A stretch of DNA of 36,512 nt from Candidatus Hydrogenedentota bacterium (GCA_024278275.1 JAJRTN010000134.1:1-36512); one strand, 5' to 3'; positions 22,748 through 31,740 are shown, counted from the first letter of the stretch. A program made the numbers and translations. The notes: generated by a model from the letters alone, not told the origin.

Positions 22748-23884
22748 TCATGGAACCCGCGGCAGCGCCAGCCAGCCATCCCAGGTGGCCAGCCCGGCAC
22801 GCGGCGTGGGGCCTTCATCGTAGAGACCGGTATCGCGCCAGATGGCGGCGAGGGGATTGCGGGCCAGCGCTCCGCGCCACAGGTCGTCGAAATCGGCCAC
22901 GCACCACCAGACAACGAAGGCCGCGTCCAGGGCCTGCGCAGCCTCGTTGAGGCGGGCCACGTACTGGTTCTGCCAGGCGTCGCATCCTTCAATGGACACG
23001 CCATAGCGCCAGATACGGAGGTTCTGCGCGAGCCAGGCGGTTTCGGTGATGCAGAGTTGCCTGTCTCCCGCGAGTTCCCGGCCCTGGGACAACCAGTTTT
23101 CGGGCAGACCGGCGGGATCGCCGTTCTGTCCATAGAAAATGTAGGGGTAGACGCTGAGGCCGAGAAGATCCGTGTAGGGAAGCAGGGCGGGCAACTCACG
23201 GCGGATGATGGCCATTTCCTCCGAGTCCGGGTGCTTGAGGGCAACGGACACAAGTACCGGCAAATCGGGATGTGCCGCCTTAATTGCGCCATAGACAGGC
23301 GTGGCGAAGGCCTTGAAGTGCTCAAAGCCCTCGGGATCATTCACCATCAATTCGCTCACCTCGATGGCATAGCAGAACCACATGGGCTGAAAGCGCTCGA
23401 TGAGATCCAGGGCGAAACGGGTGTAGGCCTCGATTACATTGGGGTCGTCGAAGGTACGCCCGGCCCACGCCTCGGGAAGGGGCTCGTTTTCCGAGTCGCC
23501 CCAGTTCCCCGCGAGGCCGTCTCGCTCCGTGTTCAGCGGGTTGAGCGACAGAAAAACAGGGGTGCCTTCCGGCGTGGCATCAAGCCGTCCCTGAATCTCA
23601 TTCCGCACATGCTCCGGCCACGGCACGCCGGTGAACGCCTCCTCCCAGGGAATCCCGCCGTCGATATGGTGGGAGATCATGTCGCCGTGGGCGGTGATCT
23701 TGGCATACACATCGGCCACGGCCGCGACCGAGGCGGCGTAGGGCCATGGCGTGAACCCCATGCGGAAACCGCGTGCCTCGACCGTGGGGGCAATGGGCAG
23801 AGCCGGTGGCTCCGGCGGATTCCCGCAAGCCACCAACAACAGCGCCACCAGGAACAACACAACCGTCCCGCGTTTTTTTCTCAT
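22748..23884 (-). CDS. Lipoprotein with glycosidase-like (clan GH-A style) barrel
   Basis: 378 residues from the ATG at 23884 (GGGAG 11 bases upstream; a GTG four codons earlier is the alternative). The N-terminus MRKKRGTVVLFLVALLLVAC is a lipoprotein signal with the lipidated Cys at 20. The rest resembles a TIM barrel of the GH53/GH5 kind: FRMGFTPWPYA, TPVFLSLNPLN, FQPMWFCYAIEVSEL with E175 or E178 as candidate acid/base, DLLGLSVYPYIFYG, and QLCITETAWL with E281 as candidate nucleophile. The last part (AFVVWWCVADFDDLW) looks like the final barrel strands. The normal Asn before the acid/base is missing. Predicted membrane-anchored, facing the periplasm or surface. It pairs with the GH28-like gene. 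The family is not certain. Confidence 0.72.
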   Translation of the reverse strand: MRKKRGTVVLFLVALLLVACGNPPEPPALPIAPTVEARGFRMGFTPWPYAASVAAVADVYAKITAHGDMISHHIDGGIPWEEAFTGVPWPEHVRNEIQGRLDATPEGTPVFLSLNPLNTERDGLAGNWGDSENEPLPEAWAGRTFDDPNVIEAYTRFALDLIERFQPMWFCYAIEVSELMVNDPEGFEHFKAFATPVYGAIKAAHPDLPVLVSVALKHPDSEEMAIIRRELPALLPYTDLLGLSVYPYIFYGQNGDPAGLPENWLSQGRELAGDRQLCITETAWLAQNLRIWRYGVSIEGCDAWQNQYVARLNEAAQALDAAFVVWWCVADFDDLWRGALARNPLAAIWRDTGLYDEGPTPRAGLATWDGWLALPRVP

Positions 23885-24164
23885 CGCTTCATGCACTCCC
23901 GTCGCGGTGTGTCGCTTGTCACGGTTTCATATCCATGTGCCTTTCTACCCTTGTGGCGAACACACGTTACACCTCATCGGGAATTCCCCATTTTGAAAAT
24001 GCTTCATTGGGTCCCGGCCACAATGGACTGGCTCTTGGTGCCGGTGGTACGATGACGCATCAACCTGATTGCAGGGGCTTCATCCCCGCGCCGGGATGGG
24101 ATTCAAGCAGCGGAAATGGCCGGGCGTGGTCGCCACGGCCCGAAAGTGAGTCCGTTTCGCAGCC

Positions 24165-25664
24165 GTGTTCAAGATGGCACACAGACGATACGCCGCCCTG
24201 CCCCTCTTTTTGACCGGGGTGTGTTTCGTGGTGCTGGCCCCCGTTTTCTGGATGATGACGGAATTGCCGCCGGGGCAGCACATCCCGCGGGCTTCGGAGA
24301 ACGCGGACCTGTACCAGCAGGTTTATCCCGACTACCATTATGGATTCGGGCGGCTGAGGGCGGGGGCTCTCCCCCTGTGGAATGAAAAGCAGCGCTGTGG
24401 AACACCCTTCCTCGCCGATCCCCGGCACGGCTTGTTCCAGCCGTTGAACGCGGTTTTTCTGCTCCTGCCCACGGAACGCGCCATGGCGGTGCATGCTTTC
24501 CTGGGCCTGTTCCTCATGGGGGCGTTATACGTGCTTTTCGCGCGCTCCCTGGACGCCCGGTATTCTTCCGCCCTGCTGGGCGGCGTTGTGTTCGCCTTCT
24601 CGGGGGCGAGCGCGGGCGCCATGTCCCATCCTTCGTTGGCCGGGACGCTGGCATGGACCCCGCTTCTTTTCTGGGGACTTCGGGAACATGTCCGCGAACG
24701 CCGCGCCGGGCCCGCGGTGGTGGCGGGGCTTGCTGCCGGGTTCATGCTTCTCGCGGGGGCTCTCCTCCTGGCGGGGGTGCTGCTGCTGTTGGCCACGGGA
24801 TATTTCATGCTCTCACTCCTCCGTCCGAGCGAAGCCTGGTCCGGGCTTTGGCGGCGTTTCCGGGGCGCGTTGATCGTCCCGGCGGTGGCGTCGGGGGTGA
24901 GTGCCGTACAATGGCTTCCCAGCCTGGCCTGGTGCCCGGCGCTTGATAATCCCTGGAGCGTGTTGACCGGGGTGTCGCCCGTGGCCGTCATGCCCACGCG
25001 ACTGGCCGACCTGCCCGCCATGCTGGTCGCCCCCCCGGCGATGCCGGTGCCCGCGTTGGCCCATTTCGGGGTGTTGGGGCTGGCATTCGTTCCGGCCGCG
25101 TGCCTGGTACGCCGGGGCTGGCTGGATGCAATCTACTTTCTCGTCACCGGCGCCGCCTGCCTCCTGCTCACGGCGGGAAGCGACTTCTGGGCGGGGGCCG
25201 CTCCCTTGCGGGCGGCGCTGGCCTACCCGGCGGGCTTTTCGCTGGCCGTTCTGGTAACGCTGGGAAGCGGGCGGGTGCTGGGCGCGGGAAAGGAGGCGGG
25301 TGGATTTCGCCACTGGACCGGTGTTCTCCTCTTCCTGCTTACCGCGACGGCTCTTCTCCTTTTCGGCAACAACACGGCGCGGGGCATCATGTTGATCCTC
25401 CTTGCCTTCTCCCTTCCCGTGGTCTTGCTCCGGTCACGCTGGTTGAGTTCGCTGATGGCTTTCGCCTTCGCGCTGTTGGCCTTTTTCGAACTCAACAACG
25501 CGGCCACGAACCATTATGAACATCCTTTCGAGGACGCGCCCGCCTGCTACACGCGCCATGCCGAAATCCTTGCCGTCGCCGATGAACAGGCCCTGGGCGG
25601 ACGTGTCGCCATAAGCACCCATCCCCGAAACCCGTCACTCATCGCGCAGGCGGGAATGTTGTAA
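24165..25664 (+). CDS. YfhO-like integral membrane protein, N-terminal part, interrupted by TAA
   Basis: 499 codons beginning at a GTG (24165); an ATG three codons later (24174) is equally possible, and neither has a clear Shine-Dalgarno. The product is very hydrophobic with about ten predicted membrane helices. The first loop (ENADLYQQVYPDYHYGFGRLRAG then ALPLWNEKQRCGTPFLADP) is characteristic of YfhO-like GT-C type proteins, thought to transfer sugars from polyprenyl carriers to surface polymers. The TAA at 25662-25664 is not a natural end: in the same frame the reading continues SLSCIGGYGPPRTSAERRWW...GLLNYMAARVLV, which matches the usual continuation of these proteins and runs on to 26420. 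It is transcribed away from the GH gene pair. Most likely a recently broken gene or a sequence error. Confidence 0.8.
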   Translation: MFKMAHRRYAALPLFLTGVCFVVLAPVFWMMTELPPGQHIPRASENADLYQQVYPDYHYGFGRLRAGALPLWNEKQRCGTPFLADPRHGLFQPLNAVFLLLPTERAMAVHAFLGLFLMGALYVLFARSLDARYSSALLGGVVFAFSGASAGAMSHPSLAGTLAWTPLLFWGLREHVRERRAGPAVVAGLAAGFMLLAGALLLAGVLLLLATGYFMLSLLRPSEAWSGLWRRFRGALIVPAVASGVSAVQWLPSLAWCPALDNPWSVLTGVSPVAVMPTRLADLPAMLVAPPAMPVPALAHFGVLGLAFVPAACLVRRGWLDAIYFLVTGAACLLLTAGSDFWAGAAPLRAALAYPAGFSLAVLVTLGSGRVLGAGKEAGGFRHWTGVLLFLLTATALLLFGNNTARGIMLILLAFSLPVVLLRSRWLSSLMAFAFALLAFFELNNAATNHYEHPFEDAPACYTRHAEILAVADEQALGGRVAISTHPRNPSLIAQAGML

Positions 25665-25796
25665 TCCCTGTCCTGTATCGGCGGCTACGGGCCGCCACGC
25701 ACCTCCGCGGAACGGCGTTGGTGGGACCAACTGTCGGGCAGCGGGCCGCCGGGACAACTGTCGGCGGACGCGGCGCAACCCGGTCTGCTGAACTAC

Positions 25797-26420
25797 ATGG
25801 CGGCCCGCGTCCTGGTGTGTGCCGATGGCGGGCCTTTAGGACCGGCCGGCTTCACGAAAAAGACCCTGCCTTTAAGGCCGCTGCGCTCGGGTAACGGCAT
25901 CGCGCTGCTTGCCAACGACCACGCCTTGCCGCGTGCCTACTGGGTGCCGGGGTGGCGGGTTGCCCGGGACATGGAAACCGCTCTTCGCCTGCTGGGGGAG
26001 GCCTCTTTCAACGGCGCGCGGGAGTGCGTGGTTTTTCCCGGCGGGGCCTCCTTCGAGCAATTGGCGACCCTGGTGCCCGACGCGGCCACGGCGGCGGGCC
26101 GCCCGGTGGACTGGGAATCCGTCGAGTGCGCCATCGAGGAGGACGCGCCGGAGCGGGTGGTGATCCACATGGCCTCGCCCCGCCCCGGCGTGACCGTGTT
26201 GTCCGACACCTTCGCCCCCGGATGGCGTGCTTTTCTTGATGGACGGCGCGTACCCATCCTGCGGGTCAACGGACTGTTCCGGGGTATTGCCACGCCCGCC
26301 GGGGCACACACGATTGTCTTCACGTACCGGCCCACGGCTTTCCTGGTGGGGTTGAGCCTAAGCCTCTTCACCCTGGCCCTGTTGGCGATTGCCGGCTTCG
26401 TTTCCCTGGCCCGGGGATAA
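25797..26420 (+). CDS. YfhO-like membrane protein, C-terminal part (same frame as upstream ORF)
   Basis: 207 codons from the first ATG, but the open frame actually starts at 25665, right after the TAA of the N-terminal part. It carries the C-terminal hallmarks of YfhO-like proteins: LPRAYWVPGWRV, VTVLSDTFAPGWRAFLDGRR, VNGLFRGIATPAGAHTIVFTYRP, and a final membrane helix (AFLVGLSLSLFTLALLAIAGFV) before a short basic end. There is no Shine-Dalgarno before 25797. It is best read as one gene with 24165-25664. If CAA or another sense codon stood at 25662, the whole would be about 751 residues, a normal length for the family. Confidence 0.75.
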   Translation: MAARVLVCADGGPLGPAGFTKKTLPLRPLRSGNGIALLANDHALPRAYWVPGWRVARDMETALRLLGEASFNGARECVVFPGGASFEQLATLVPDAATAAGRPVDWESVECAIEEDAPERVVIHMASPRPGVTVLSDTFAPGWRAFLDGRRVPILRVNGLFRGIATPAGAHTIVFTYRPTAFLVGLSLSLFTLALLAIAGFVSLARG

Positions 26421-26658
26421 TCCAACCAAGAATGGTTATCGTTCACGCTTGCGTTGGAAAGGGGTCCACCCCCGGGCACCGCGACGCGGAGCGCAGGCTG
26501 GGGACAGCTTCCCTCCCCAACCCGGATCAGCCGGAACCAGGCATCGCTTTCGCAAAAGCATATTATTGCATCGCGCAACGGTTCGTACCTCGCTACGCTC
26601 CCCGCAATGAGGAATTAGAAGGGCCGTGAACCGATAGGGCTGAAGGAAAGCCGGGGCG

Positions 26659-28836
26659 TCAGCACCGGGTGGCGTCATTGCTTTTTTCGTCTTGGGCCAT
26701 CAATTCCTGCAGGGCGGTGACGAGACCGGCGGATCGGTAGGGTTTCTGAAGGAAACCGGCAAAACCGGAGAGATCCGTCCGGCTGGCCAGGTCGTCGCGT
26801 CCGTAGCCGCTGGAAAGAAGCACGGGCAGGCCAGGCATGAGTGCGTCAATCTGCTTGCGGGTTTCGGTGGATTCAAGGCCGGGCATCTGGTGGTCGAGGA
26901 CCACGCAACCCACGTGATCCAGGCTCTGGGCAAGCACTTGGAGGGCATCGTCGCCGCTGGTGGCGGTGAGTACGGGGATGCCGAGCATTTCCAGGTATTC
27001 ACTGGCCACTTCCAGCACGGCGGTATCGTCATCGACGAGGAGCACGGCCCGTTCGCCATGCCAGGCGGGGGCGGGGGCTGTCCGGGCGACATCACTCAAC
27101 AGGGCGGGCAGCAGTATGCGGACGCACGTACCCTTGCCGGGGGTGCTTTCCAGGTCAATGACCCCCTGGTGACTGCGAACGGTTCCCTGGACGGCGGCCA
27201 GGCCCAGGCCCCGACCCGTGGAGTGGGTGGAAAAGAAAGGCTCAAAAGCCCTTTCGCGGGTTTCCCCATCCATGCCGATGCCTTCGTCCCGGACCGTTAT
27301 GGCCACATAGCGGCCGGCGGGCAGGGCGTCCCGCGGGGCATAGACGGCGAGTTCCCGGGCGGTCATGTCCACGGCGGATGTGTGAAGGGTTAACGTATTG
27401 CCCTGTTTGCTCATGGCTTCCGCGGCGTTGGTGACCAGGTTCATGATAACCTGTTTGAGTTGTTTCCCGTCACCCTCGACTTTGGGCAGGCCTTCGGCCA
27501 GATCCAGGCGAAGGTCGATCCGGTCGCCCGTGGCCGCCTTGATGAGATGTTTCATGCCGCGAATCAGGGCTGACAGGTCGATGGGTTGGACCGCCAGGGG
27601 GCCGCGGCCGCTGTAGTCCAACATTTCCCGTGTAAGCCGCGCGGCACGCTGAGCCGTGGCTTCGACCATGGCCAAACGTTCCGCCGCGGGCGAATCGGCC
27701 GGAACCTCGAGCATGGCCAGTTCCACGTTGCCCTGAAGACTCATGAAAAGGTTGTTGAATTCGTGGGCGATTCCGCCGGCCAGTACCCCCAGGCTTTCCA
27801 TTCGCTGGGCCTGTTGGGCACGCTCTTCCAGGGTGCGTCGTTCCTTTTCCTGGCGGCGGTGTTCCGTAATATCCATGCCCGAGACCAGCATTCCCGAGAT
27901 GGCGCCTTCGTCGTCGAGGAGTACCTGGTTGTGCCACAGGACCAGCCGCTCTTCACCGGACGCCGTGACCAGGGACTGCTCAAAGCGGCCGGTGGGCGCG
28001 CGCCCACCGGCAATGACGGCCCGAAAGCGATCCCACACCCTCTCCCGGTCCCGTTCGGGAAGAAGGGTTTCTGTAAATGGCCGTCCCTCCAGGCTCCCCT
28101 CGGGATAGCCCAGCAGCGCGTAACCGCTTCTATTGAGCAGCGTGATTTGCCCGTCCAAATCCAGTCGGGCAATGAGTTCACCCGCCACGTCAAGATACTG
28201 CTGCGCTTGGTCCCGTTCTTCCCGAACCGCCCGACGCGATTGGGTCAATTCGGCAACAGAATGGCTCAGGGCCCGGGTTTTTTCCGCCAGGTTACGCCGG
28301 TAGCGGTCCGCCTGAAACAGACAGAGGTAGAAGGTCAACACCAGGAGTGCCAAACCCATGTGGAGCATAAAGTTCAGGGCCTCGGCACGTAACGCGAAAT
28401 TGGGATCCAGCAGGGCAAACCTTTGCAACCAGGGCGGCGGATCCAACTGGTAGAGGACGTCAAAAGCCTGTGACAGCACGATAAAGGCCATGGCCGTCGC
28501 GGCCGTCAGGCTGATATACCACACGCGGTAAATGGCATGGGCCACGAGAAGCGGGGGAATACCGATGCACAGGGCCGCACCCAACGCCAACGACCCGGTC
28601 AGGGCCACATGAGGGCCGCCTTGCGCGTCCAGCCAAAAGTACGCGAGCAGGAACACTATCCCCGCGAGCGTGCTCAATAGGGCTCCCCAGGAAAGCATGG
28701 GGTGCGTTCGGCGCATTTCCTCGGTGGCGGACGTCACCGCAGCCTGTCTCCCCGGGCGTGCCGGAACCATAAAACGGGGCCCTATCCCCGTGCCCTTTGG
28801 CGTGCCACGCCGGTTATCAACGGTTCGTGCATACAT
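26659..28836 (-). CDS. Hybrid sensor histidine kinase with PAS and receiver domains
   Basis: 725 residues. Four membrane helices lie within about residues 50-172, then a short coiled coil (176-215), a PAS domain (about 212-325, ending in the PAC-like MDITEHRRQE), a dimerisation/phosphoacceptor domain with His358 in GGIAHEFNNLF, and an ATPase domain with N-box N466/N470, DEGIGM (517-522) and GRGLGLA (541-547). A receiver domain follows from about 597, with DDD at 602-604, phosphoacceptor Asp648 in VVLDHQMPG and Lys698. It senses a signal at or in the membrane and passes phosphate to its own receiver; no output domain follows, so an unlinked partner is needed. ATG 28836 is accepted because a sigma-70 promoter sits about 40 bases upstream; later ATGs lack better ribosome sites. 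The stop faces the YfhO-like gene tail to tail. Confidence 0.92.
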   Translation of the reverse strand: MYARTVDNRRGTPKGTGIGPRFMVPARPGRQAAVTSATEEMRRTHPMLSWGALLSTLAGIVFLLAYFWLDAQGGPHVALTGSLALGAALCIGIPPLLVAHAIYRVWYISLTAATAMAFIVLSQAFDVLYQLDPPPWLQRFALLDPNFALRAEALNFMLHMGLALLVLTFYLCLFQADRYRRNLAEKTRALSHSVAELTQSRRAVREERDQAQQYLDVAGELIARLDLDGQITLLNRSGYALLGYPEGSLEGRPFTETLLPERDRERVWDRFRAVIAGGRAPTGRFEQSLVTASGEERLVLWHNQVLLDDEGAISGMLVSGMDITEHRRQEKERRTLEERAQQAQRMESLGVLAGGIAHEFNNLFMSLQGNVELAMLEVPADSPAAERLAMVEATAQRAARLTREMLDYSGRGPLAVQPIDLSALIRGMKHLIKAATGDRIDLRLDLAEGLPKVEGDGKQLKQVIMNLVTNAAEAMSKQGNTLTLHTSAVDMTARELAVYAPRDALPAGRYVAITVRDEGIGMDGETRERAFEPFFSTHSTGRGLGLAAVQGTVRSHQGVIDLESTPGKGTCVRILLPALLSDVARTAPAPAWHGERAVLLVDDDTAVLEVASEYLEMLGIPVLTATSGDDALQVLAQSLDHVGCVVLDHQMPGLESTETRKQIDALMPGLPVLLSSGYGRDDLASRTDLSGFAGFLQKPYRSAGLVTALQELMAQDEKSNDATRC

Positions 28837-28881
28837 GGAATATCAAGGCCCAAAACCATAGAAAAGCAACCCATTATCACC

Positions 28882-28910
28882 ATTATACATGGCAAACAGC
28901 CTATCTGCAA
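28882..28910 (-). promoter_or_regulatory. Sigma-70 promoter of the histidine kinase gene
   Basis: On the minus strand TTGCAG (28910-28905) is separated by exactly 17 bases from a perfect TATAAT (28887-28882). The predicted start is near 28875, about 40 bases before the ATG at 28836. The region is AT-rich compared with its surroundings. Confidence 0.65.
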
Positions 28911-29075
28911 ACCATTATTTCTTGTTTTACGGCTTTTTTAGCCCGACAGTTCACCCATTTTGTCGTGAGCATGGGGCGCTTGGGTCGGGTCAAGGGCGTG
29001 GAGAGCAGGGGCAAGCGCCCAACCCGGCGCAGCCAAAAAGAGAAATCGCAATAACCGTCCGCGCCACGACCCACC

Positions 29076-29154
29076 GGCGCCCCCACGCAAGCGGGGATCC
29101 ATGATCGCCTCCCCCAACCTTTCCCGGGGATGCCCGTCTTCGCGGGAATGGCGG
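29076..29154. repeat. Dispersed palindromic element, third copy
   Basis: The left part CGCCCCCACGCAAGCGGGGA and the right part CCCGTCTTCGCGGGAATGGC are diverged versions of the two halves seen at 2311-2397. The middle ATCCATGATC is shared with the copy at 3733-3768. Confidence 0.55.
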
Positions 29155-29357
29155 AAGGGGGGGCGCATTGCATTGCCGGCGTGGATCCTGCGGAGAGGAA
29201 TTCATGGAACATACCCTCGTCCGCTCCCGGAAGTTCTTTCAACCCACGCTTACCGGCTTATTCGCCCCGCCTGTAAGCCCATGCCAACGCAGCAGGGGCG
29301 TATGCATTTTCGTTGCACAAAACCAACGTCAACGACATTTAAGTCCGCCCCTGCCGA

Positions 29358-29387
29358 TTGCGTCCGGGCGCGGTGGCTGACTATACT
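29358..29387 (+). promoter_or_regulatory. Possible sigma-70 promoter of the heptose/EPS gene set
   Basis: TTGCGT (29358-29363), an 18-base spacer and TATACT (29382-29387). The start would be near 29394, some 76 bases before the first ATG at 29470. The -35 match is only three of six. Confidence 0.35.
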
Positions 29388-29469
29388 TCGCCAGAGAGGG
29401 TACGAGCGGTGCCGGTGGCCATTTTGCTCCCATCGCGCCGGGTCGAGACACATGGATGGAGGAGCACGT

Positions 29470-30720
29470 ATGAAGCGATTGCCCGAGCGGCCAGGCCCGT
29501 CGTACATCGCCTATTTTTCGGCCTTTGGCGCGGGGGATGCGTGGGTGGTAAACGAGCTGCGCCGGGTGGAACAGGCGGGGATTCCCTTCACGTTGAATGC
29601 GCTACGCCGCCCACATCAGACTTTCTTCCGCTCGGCGTGGATGGAAAAGCTGTCGGCGAACACCCATTACCTGTATCCCGTCCGTGCGTGGGACGTGGCG
29701 ACGTCGCTGGCGCTGGGTCCGTTTCTTTTCGGCGCGCGCTTCTTCACCGCTTTCCTGAATACCGTCACCGGTCCGCGTGAGCATTTCCGGGCGCGTCTGG
29801 CTTCCCTGGCGCATTTCGCGATGGCGTGTACCTGGGCACGGCATGTTCGGCAAAATCCGCCGGCCCACATCCACTCCCAGTGGATTCACGCGAACGGCAC
29901 GGTGGCTATGTACGGGGCGTGGCTTCTTGATTGTAGTTTCAGCTTCACGGGACATGCGGCGGATCTTTTCCGGGAGCGTTGCGCTTTGTCCGACAAGATA
30001 AGGCGCGCGGAGTTCATCGTCTGTATTTCTGAATTCCACCGGCAATTCTACCTGGATGAGGGGGCGGACCCGGCCAATCTTTTCGTTGTGTATTGCGGTA
30101 TCGATCCCTCGGACTTCTCGCCACGCGCGGCGGATACTGCCGTGGGCGACCCGCCATTGATCGCCTCCTCGGGCCGTTTGGTGGATAAGAAAGGTTTTCA
30201 TATCCTGATCGATGCCTGCGCGTTGCTTCGTGACCGTGGCGAATCCTTCCGTTGCCGTATCGGCGGCAGCGGCCCCTTGGAGTCGGCGTTGCGCGACCAG
30301 GTCGCGGCCCTGGGCCTGGAGGATTTGGTCGAGGTTACGGGGGAGGCCATTTGCCAGGAGGACCTTCCGGCCTTCATGCACCGGGCCGATGTCTACTGTT
30401 TGCCCTGTGTCTGGGCGACCGACCGCGATGTGGACGGCCTGCCCCAGATGCTCATGGAAGCCATGGCCTGCGGCGTTCCCGTGGTTTCCACCCGGCTGGT
30501 CGGCATTCCGGACCTGATTATCGACGGGGAGACGGGATTGCTGGTCGAATCGGGCGACGCGAGGCAACTTGCGGACGCCTTGGCCCGCCTCTTCCATGAC
30601 GTGGCGTTGCGGACCGCTTTGTCGCGGGCCGGGCGAACCCATGTGACGGCCAAGTTTGACATCAACACCTGCCTTGCGCCATTGTTTGAACGTTTCCGGG
30701 AGAAGATTGGCAAGGCGTGA
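29470..30720 (+). CDS. Glycosyltransferase family 4
   Basis: 416 residues from the ATG at 29470, which has GGAGG 7 bases upstream. The frame is open 123 codons further, but those codons cross a repeat and the promoter region. The N-terminal domain includes PSYIAYFSAFGAGDAWVVNELRR and HIHSQWIHANGTVAMYGAWL. The C-terminal domain has ASSGRLVDKKGFHILIDACALL, IGGSGPLESAL and the E-x7-E region DGLPQMLMEAMACGVPVVST, followed by DGETGLLV. Retaining enzyme of the GT-B fold, acting at the cytoplasmic side of the membrane on a lipid-linked glycan. First gene of a six-gene plus-strand set whose next members make a heptose nucleotide, so the donor could be GDP-heptose. That link is inference from position. 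Confidence 0.9.
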   Translation: MKRLPERPGPSYIAYFSAFGAGDAWVVNELRRVEQAGIPFTLNALRRPHQTFFRSAWMEKLSANTHYLYPVRAWDVATSLALGPFLFGARFFTAFLNTVTGPREHFRARLASLAHFAMACTWARHVRQNPPAHIHSQWIHANGTVAMYGAWLLDCSFSFTGHAADLFRERCALSDKIRRAEFIVCISEFHRQFYLDEGADPANLFVVYCGIDPSDFSPRAADTAVGDPPLIASSGRLVDKKGFHILIDACALLRDRGESFRCRIGGSGPLESALRDQVAALGLEDLVEVTGEAICQEDLPAFMHRADVYCLPCVWATDRDVDGLPQMLMEAMACGVPVVSTRLVGIPDLIIDGETGLLVESGDARQLADALARLFHDVALRTALSRAGRTHVTAKFDINTCLAPLFERFREKIGKA

Positions 30721-30762
30721 CTGTCCTTCCAGTGATGTGACAGCCGTCATGCGAGGGCGAGC

Positions 30763-31740
30763 ATGGTTATCTCACAGACACCCTACCGGGTCAGCTTCGC
30801 GGGCGGAGGCACCGACTTGCCCGCCTTCTTCGAGCAGCAGTTCGGCGCGGTGCTCTCCGTGGCCCTCAACAAGCACATGTACGTCACCATCAGTCCACGC
30901 TTCGACCCTTCCACGCGTGTGGCCTATTCGAAGACCGAGGTGGCCGAAGAGGTATCAGACGTGCAGCACACCATCGCCCGGGAAGCGCTCCGAATGCTGG
31001 GGTTGGGACCGCACATCGAGATTACCACCATCGGTGACGTGCCCGCGGGTACGGGCTTGGGCTCCAGCAGCACCGTCGCGGTGGGTCTCCTCAATGCGCT
31101 TTATGCGTACAAGGGCCAGGTGTGCAGCCGCTCGAAACTGGCCAAGTTGTCCTGCGAGATCGAAGTGGATCGCCTCAGGAAGCCCATCGGCTACCAGGAC
31201 CAGTACGCCGCCGCTTTCGGGGGCATCAACTACATGCGGTTTAACCCGGATCACTCCGTGGAGGTGGAGCCCGTGCCCTGCCGGCACGAAGTGGCGGAGG
31301 AGTTGGAACGCCGAATACTGCTGTTCTATACCGCGCAACAGCGAAGCGCGGATGAAATACTGAAGAAACAGACCGAGGGTACGGCGGATCGCATGGAAGT
31401 GCTTTTGGCCATGCGTGATTTGGCCGATTCTATGCGCCACGTATTAAGCGGCGAGGGAGACTTGGACGAGTTTGCCCGTCTGTTGCATCAGGGCTGGGAA
31501 CTGAAGCGGTCGCTGGGCTTCGGGATTTCGAACCCACTGGTGGACGACTGGTACGGGAAAGCCTTGGCGGCGGGCGCGCAGGGCGGCAAACTGCTTGGCG
31601 CCGGCGGGGGCGGCTTCCTGTTGATCATGGCCCCCCCCGAACGCCACGAGGCCATTCGGCACGCGCTGGATCGCCCCCGGGAACTGGAATTCGGCCTGGA
31701 CCCCCTGGGGAGCCGGATTATCTTTATCAGTGAGCATTAG
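30763..31740 (+). CDS. hddA: GHMP kinase, D-glycero-alpha-D-manno-heptose 7-phosphate kinase
   Basis: 325 residues. It phosphorylates C1 of heptose 7-phosphate to the 1,7-bisphosphate, the second step toward GDP-D-glycero-alpha-D-manno-heptose. The N-terminal TPYRVSFAGGGTDLPAFF is the signature of this kinase group. The ATP loop PAGTGLGSSST lies at residues 94-104, and the C-terminal GGKLLGAGGGGFLLI is the third GHMP motif. ATG at 30763 with GAGGG 5 bases upstream. Next come an epimerase, a sugar nucleotidyltransferase and a GmhB-type phosphatase, which together fit the GDP-heptose route. A sedoheptulose 7-phosphate isomerase (gmhA) is not in the window. Family call is secure; substrate is supported by context. 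Confidence 0.87.
   Translation: MVISQTPYRVSFAGGGTDLPAFFEQQFGAVLSVALNKHMYVTISPRFDPSTRVAYSKTEVAEEVSDVQHTIAREALRMLGLGPHIEITTIGDVPAGTGLGSSSTVAVGLLNALYAYKGQVCSRSKLAKLSCEIEVDRLRKPIGYQDQYAAAFGGINYMRFNPDHSVEVEPVPCRHEVAEELERRILLFYTAQQRSADEILKKQTEGTADRMEVLLAMRDLADSMRHVLSGEGDLDEFARLLHQGWELKRSLGFGISNPLVDDWYGKALAAGAQGGKLLGAGGGGFLLIMAPPERHEAIRHALDRPRELEFGLDPLGSRIIFISEH

Larger units (their letters stand above)
28911..29469. other. Spacer between divergent genes, no recognisable gene
   Basis: It holds a small hairpin GGCT-TTTTT-AGCC near 28931-28943, a copy of the GCGAA palindromic element (29076-29154) and a possible plus-strand promoter (29358-29387). ORFs through it translate the repeat and show no protein-like motifs. 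Confidence 0.6.
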
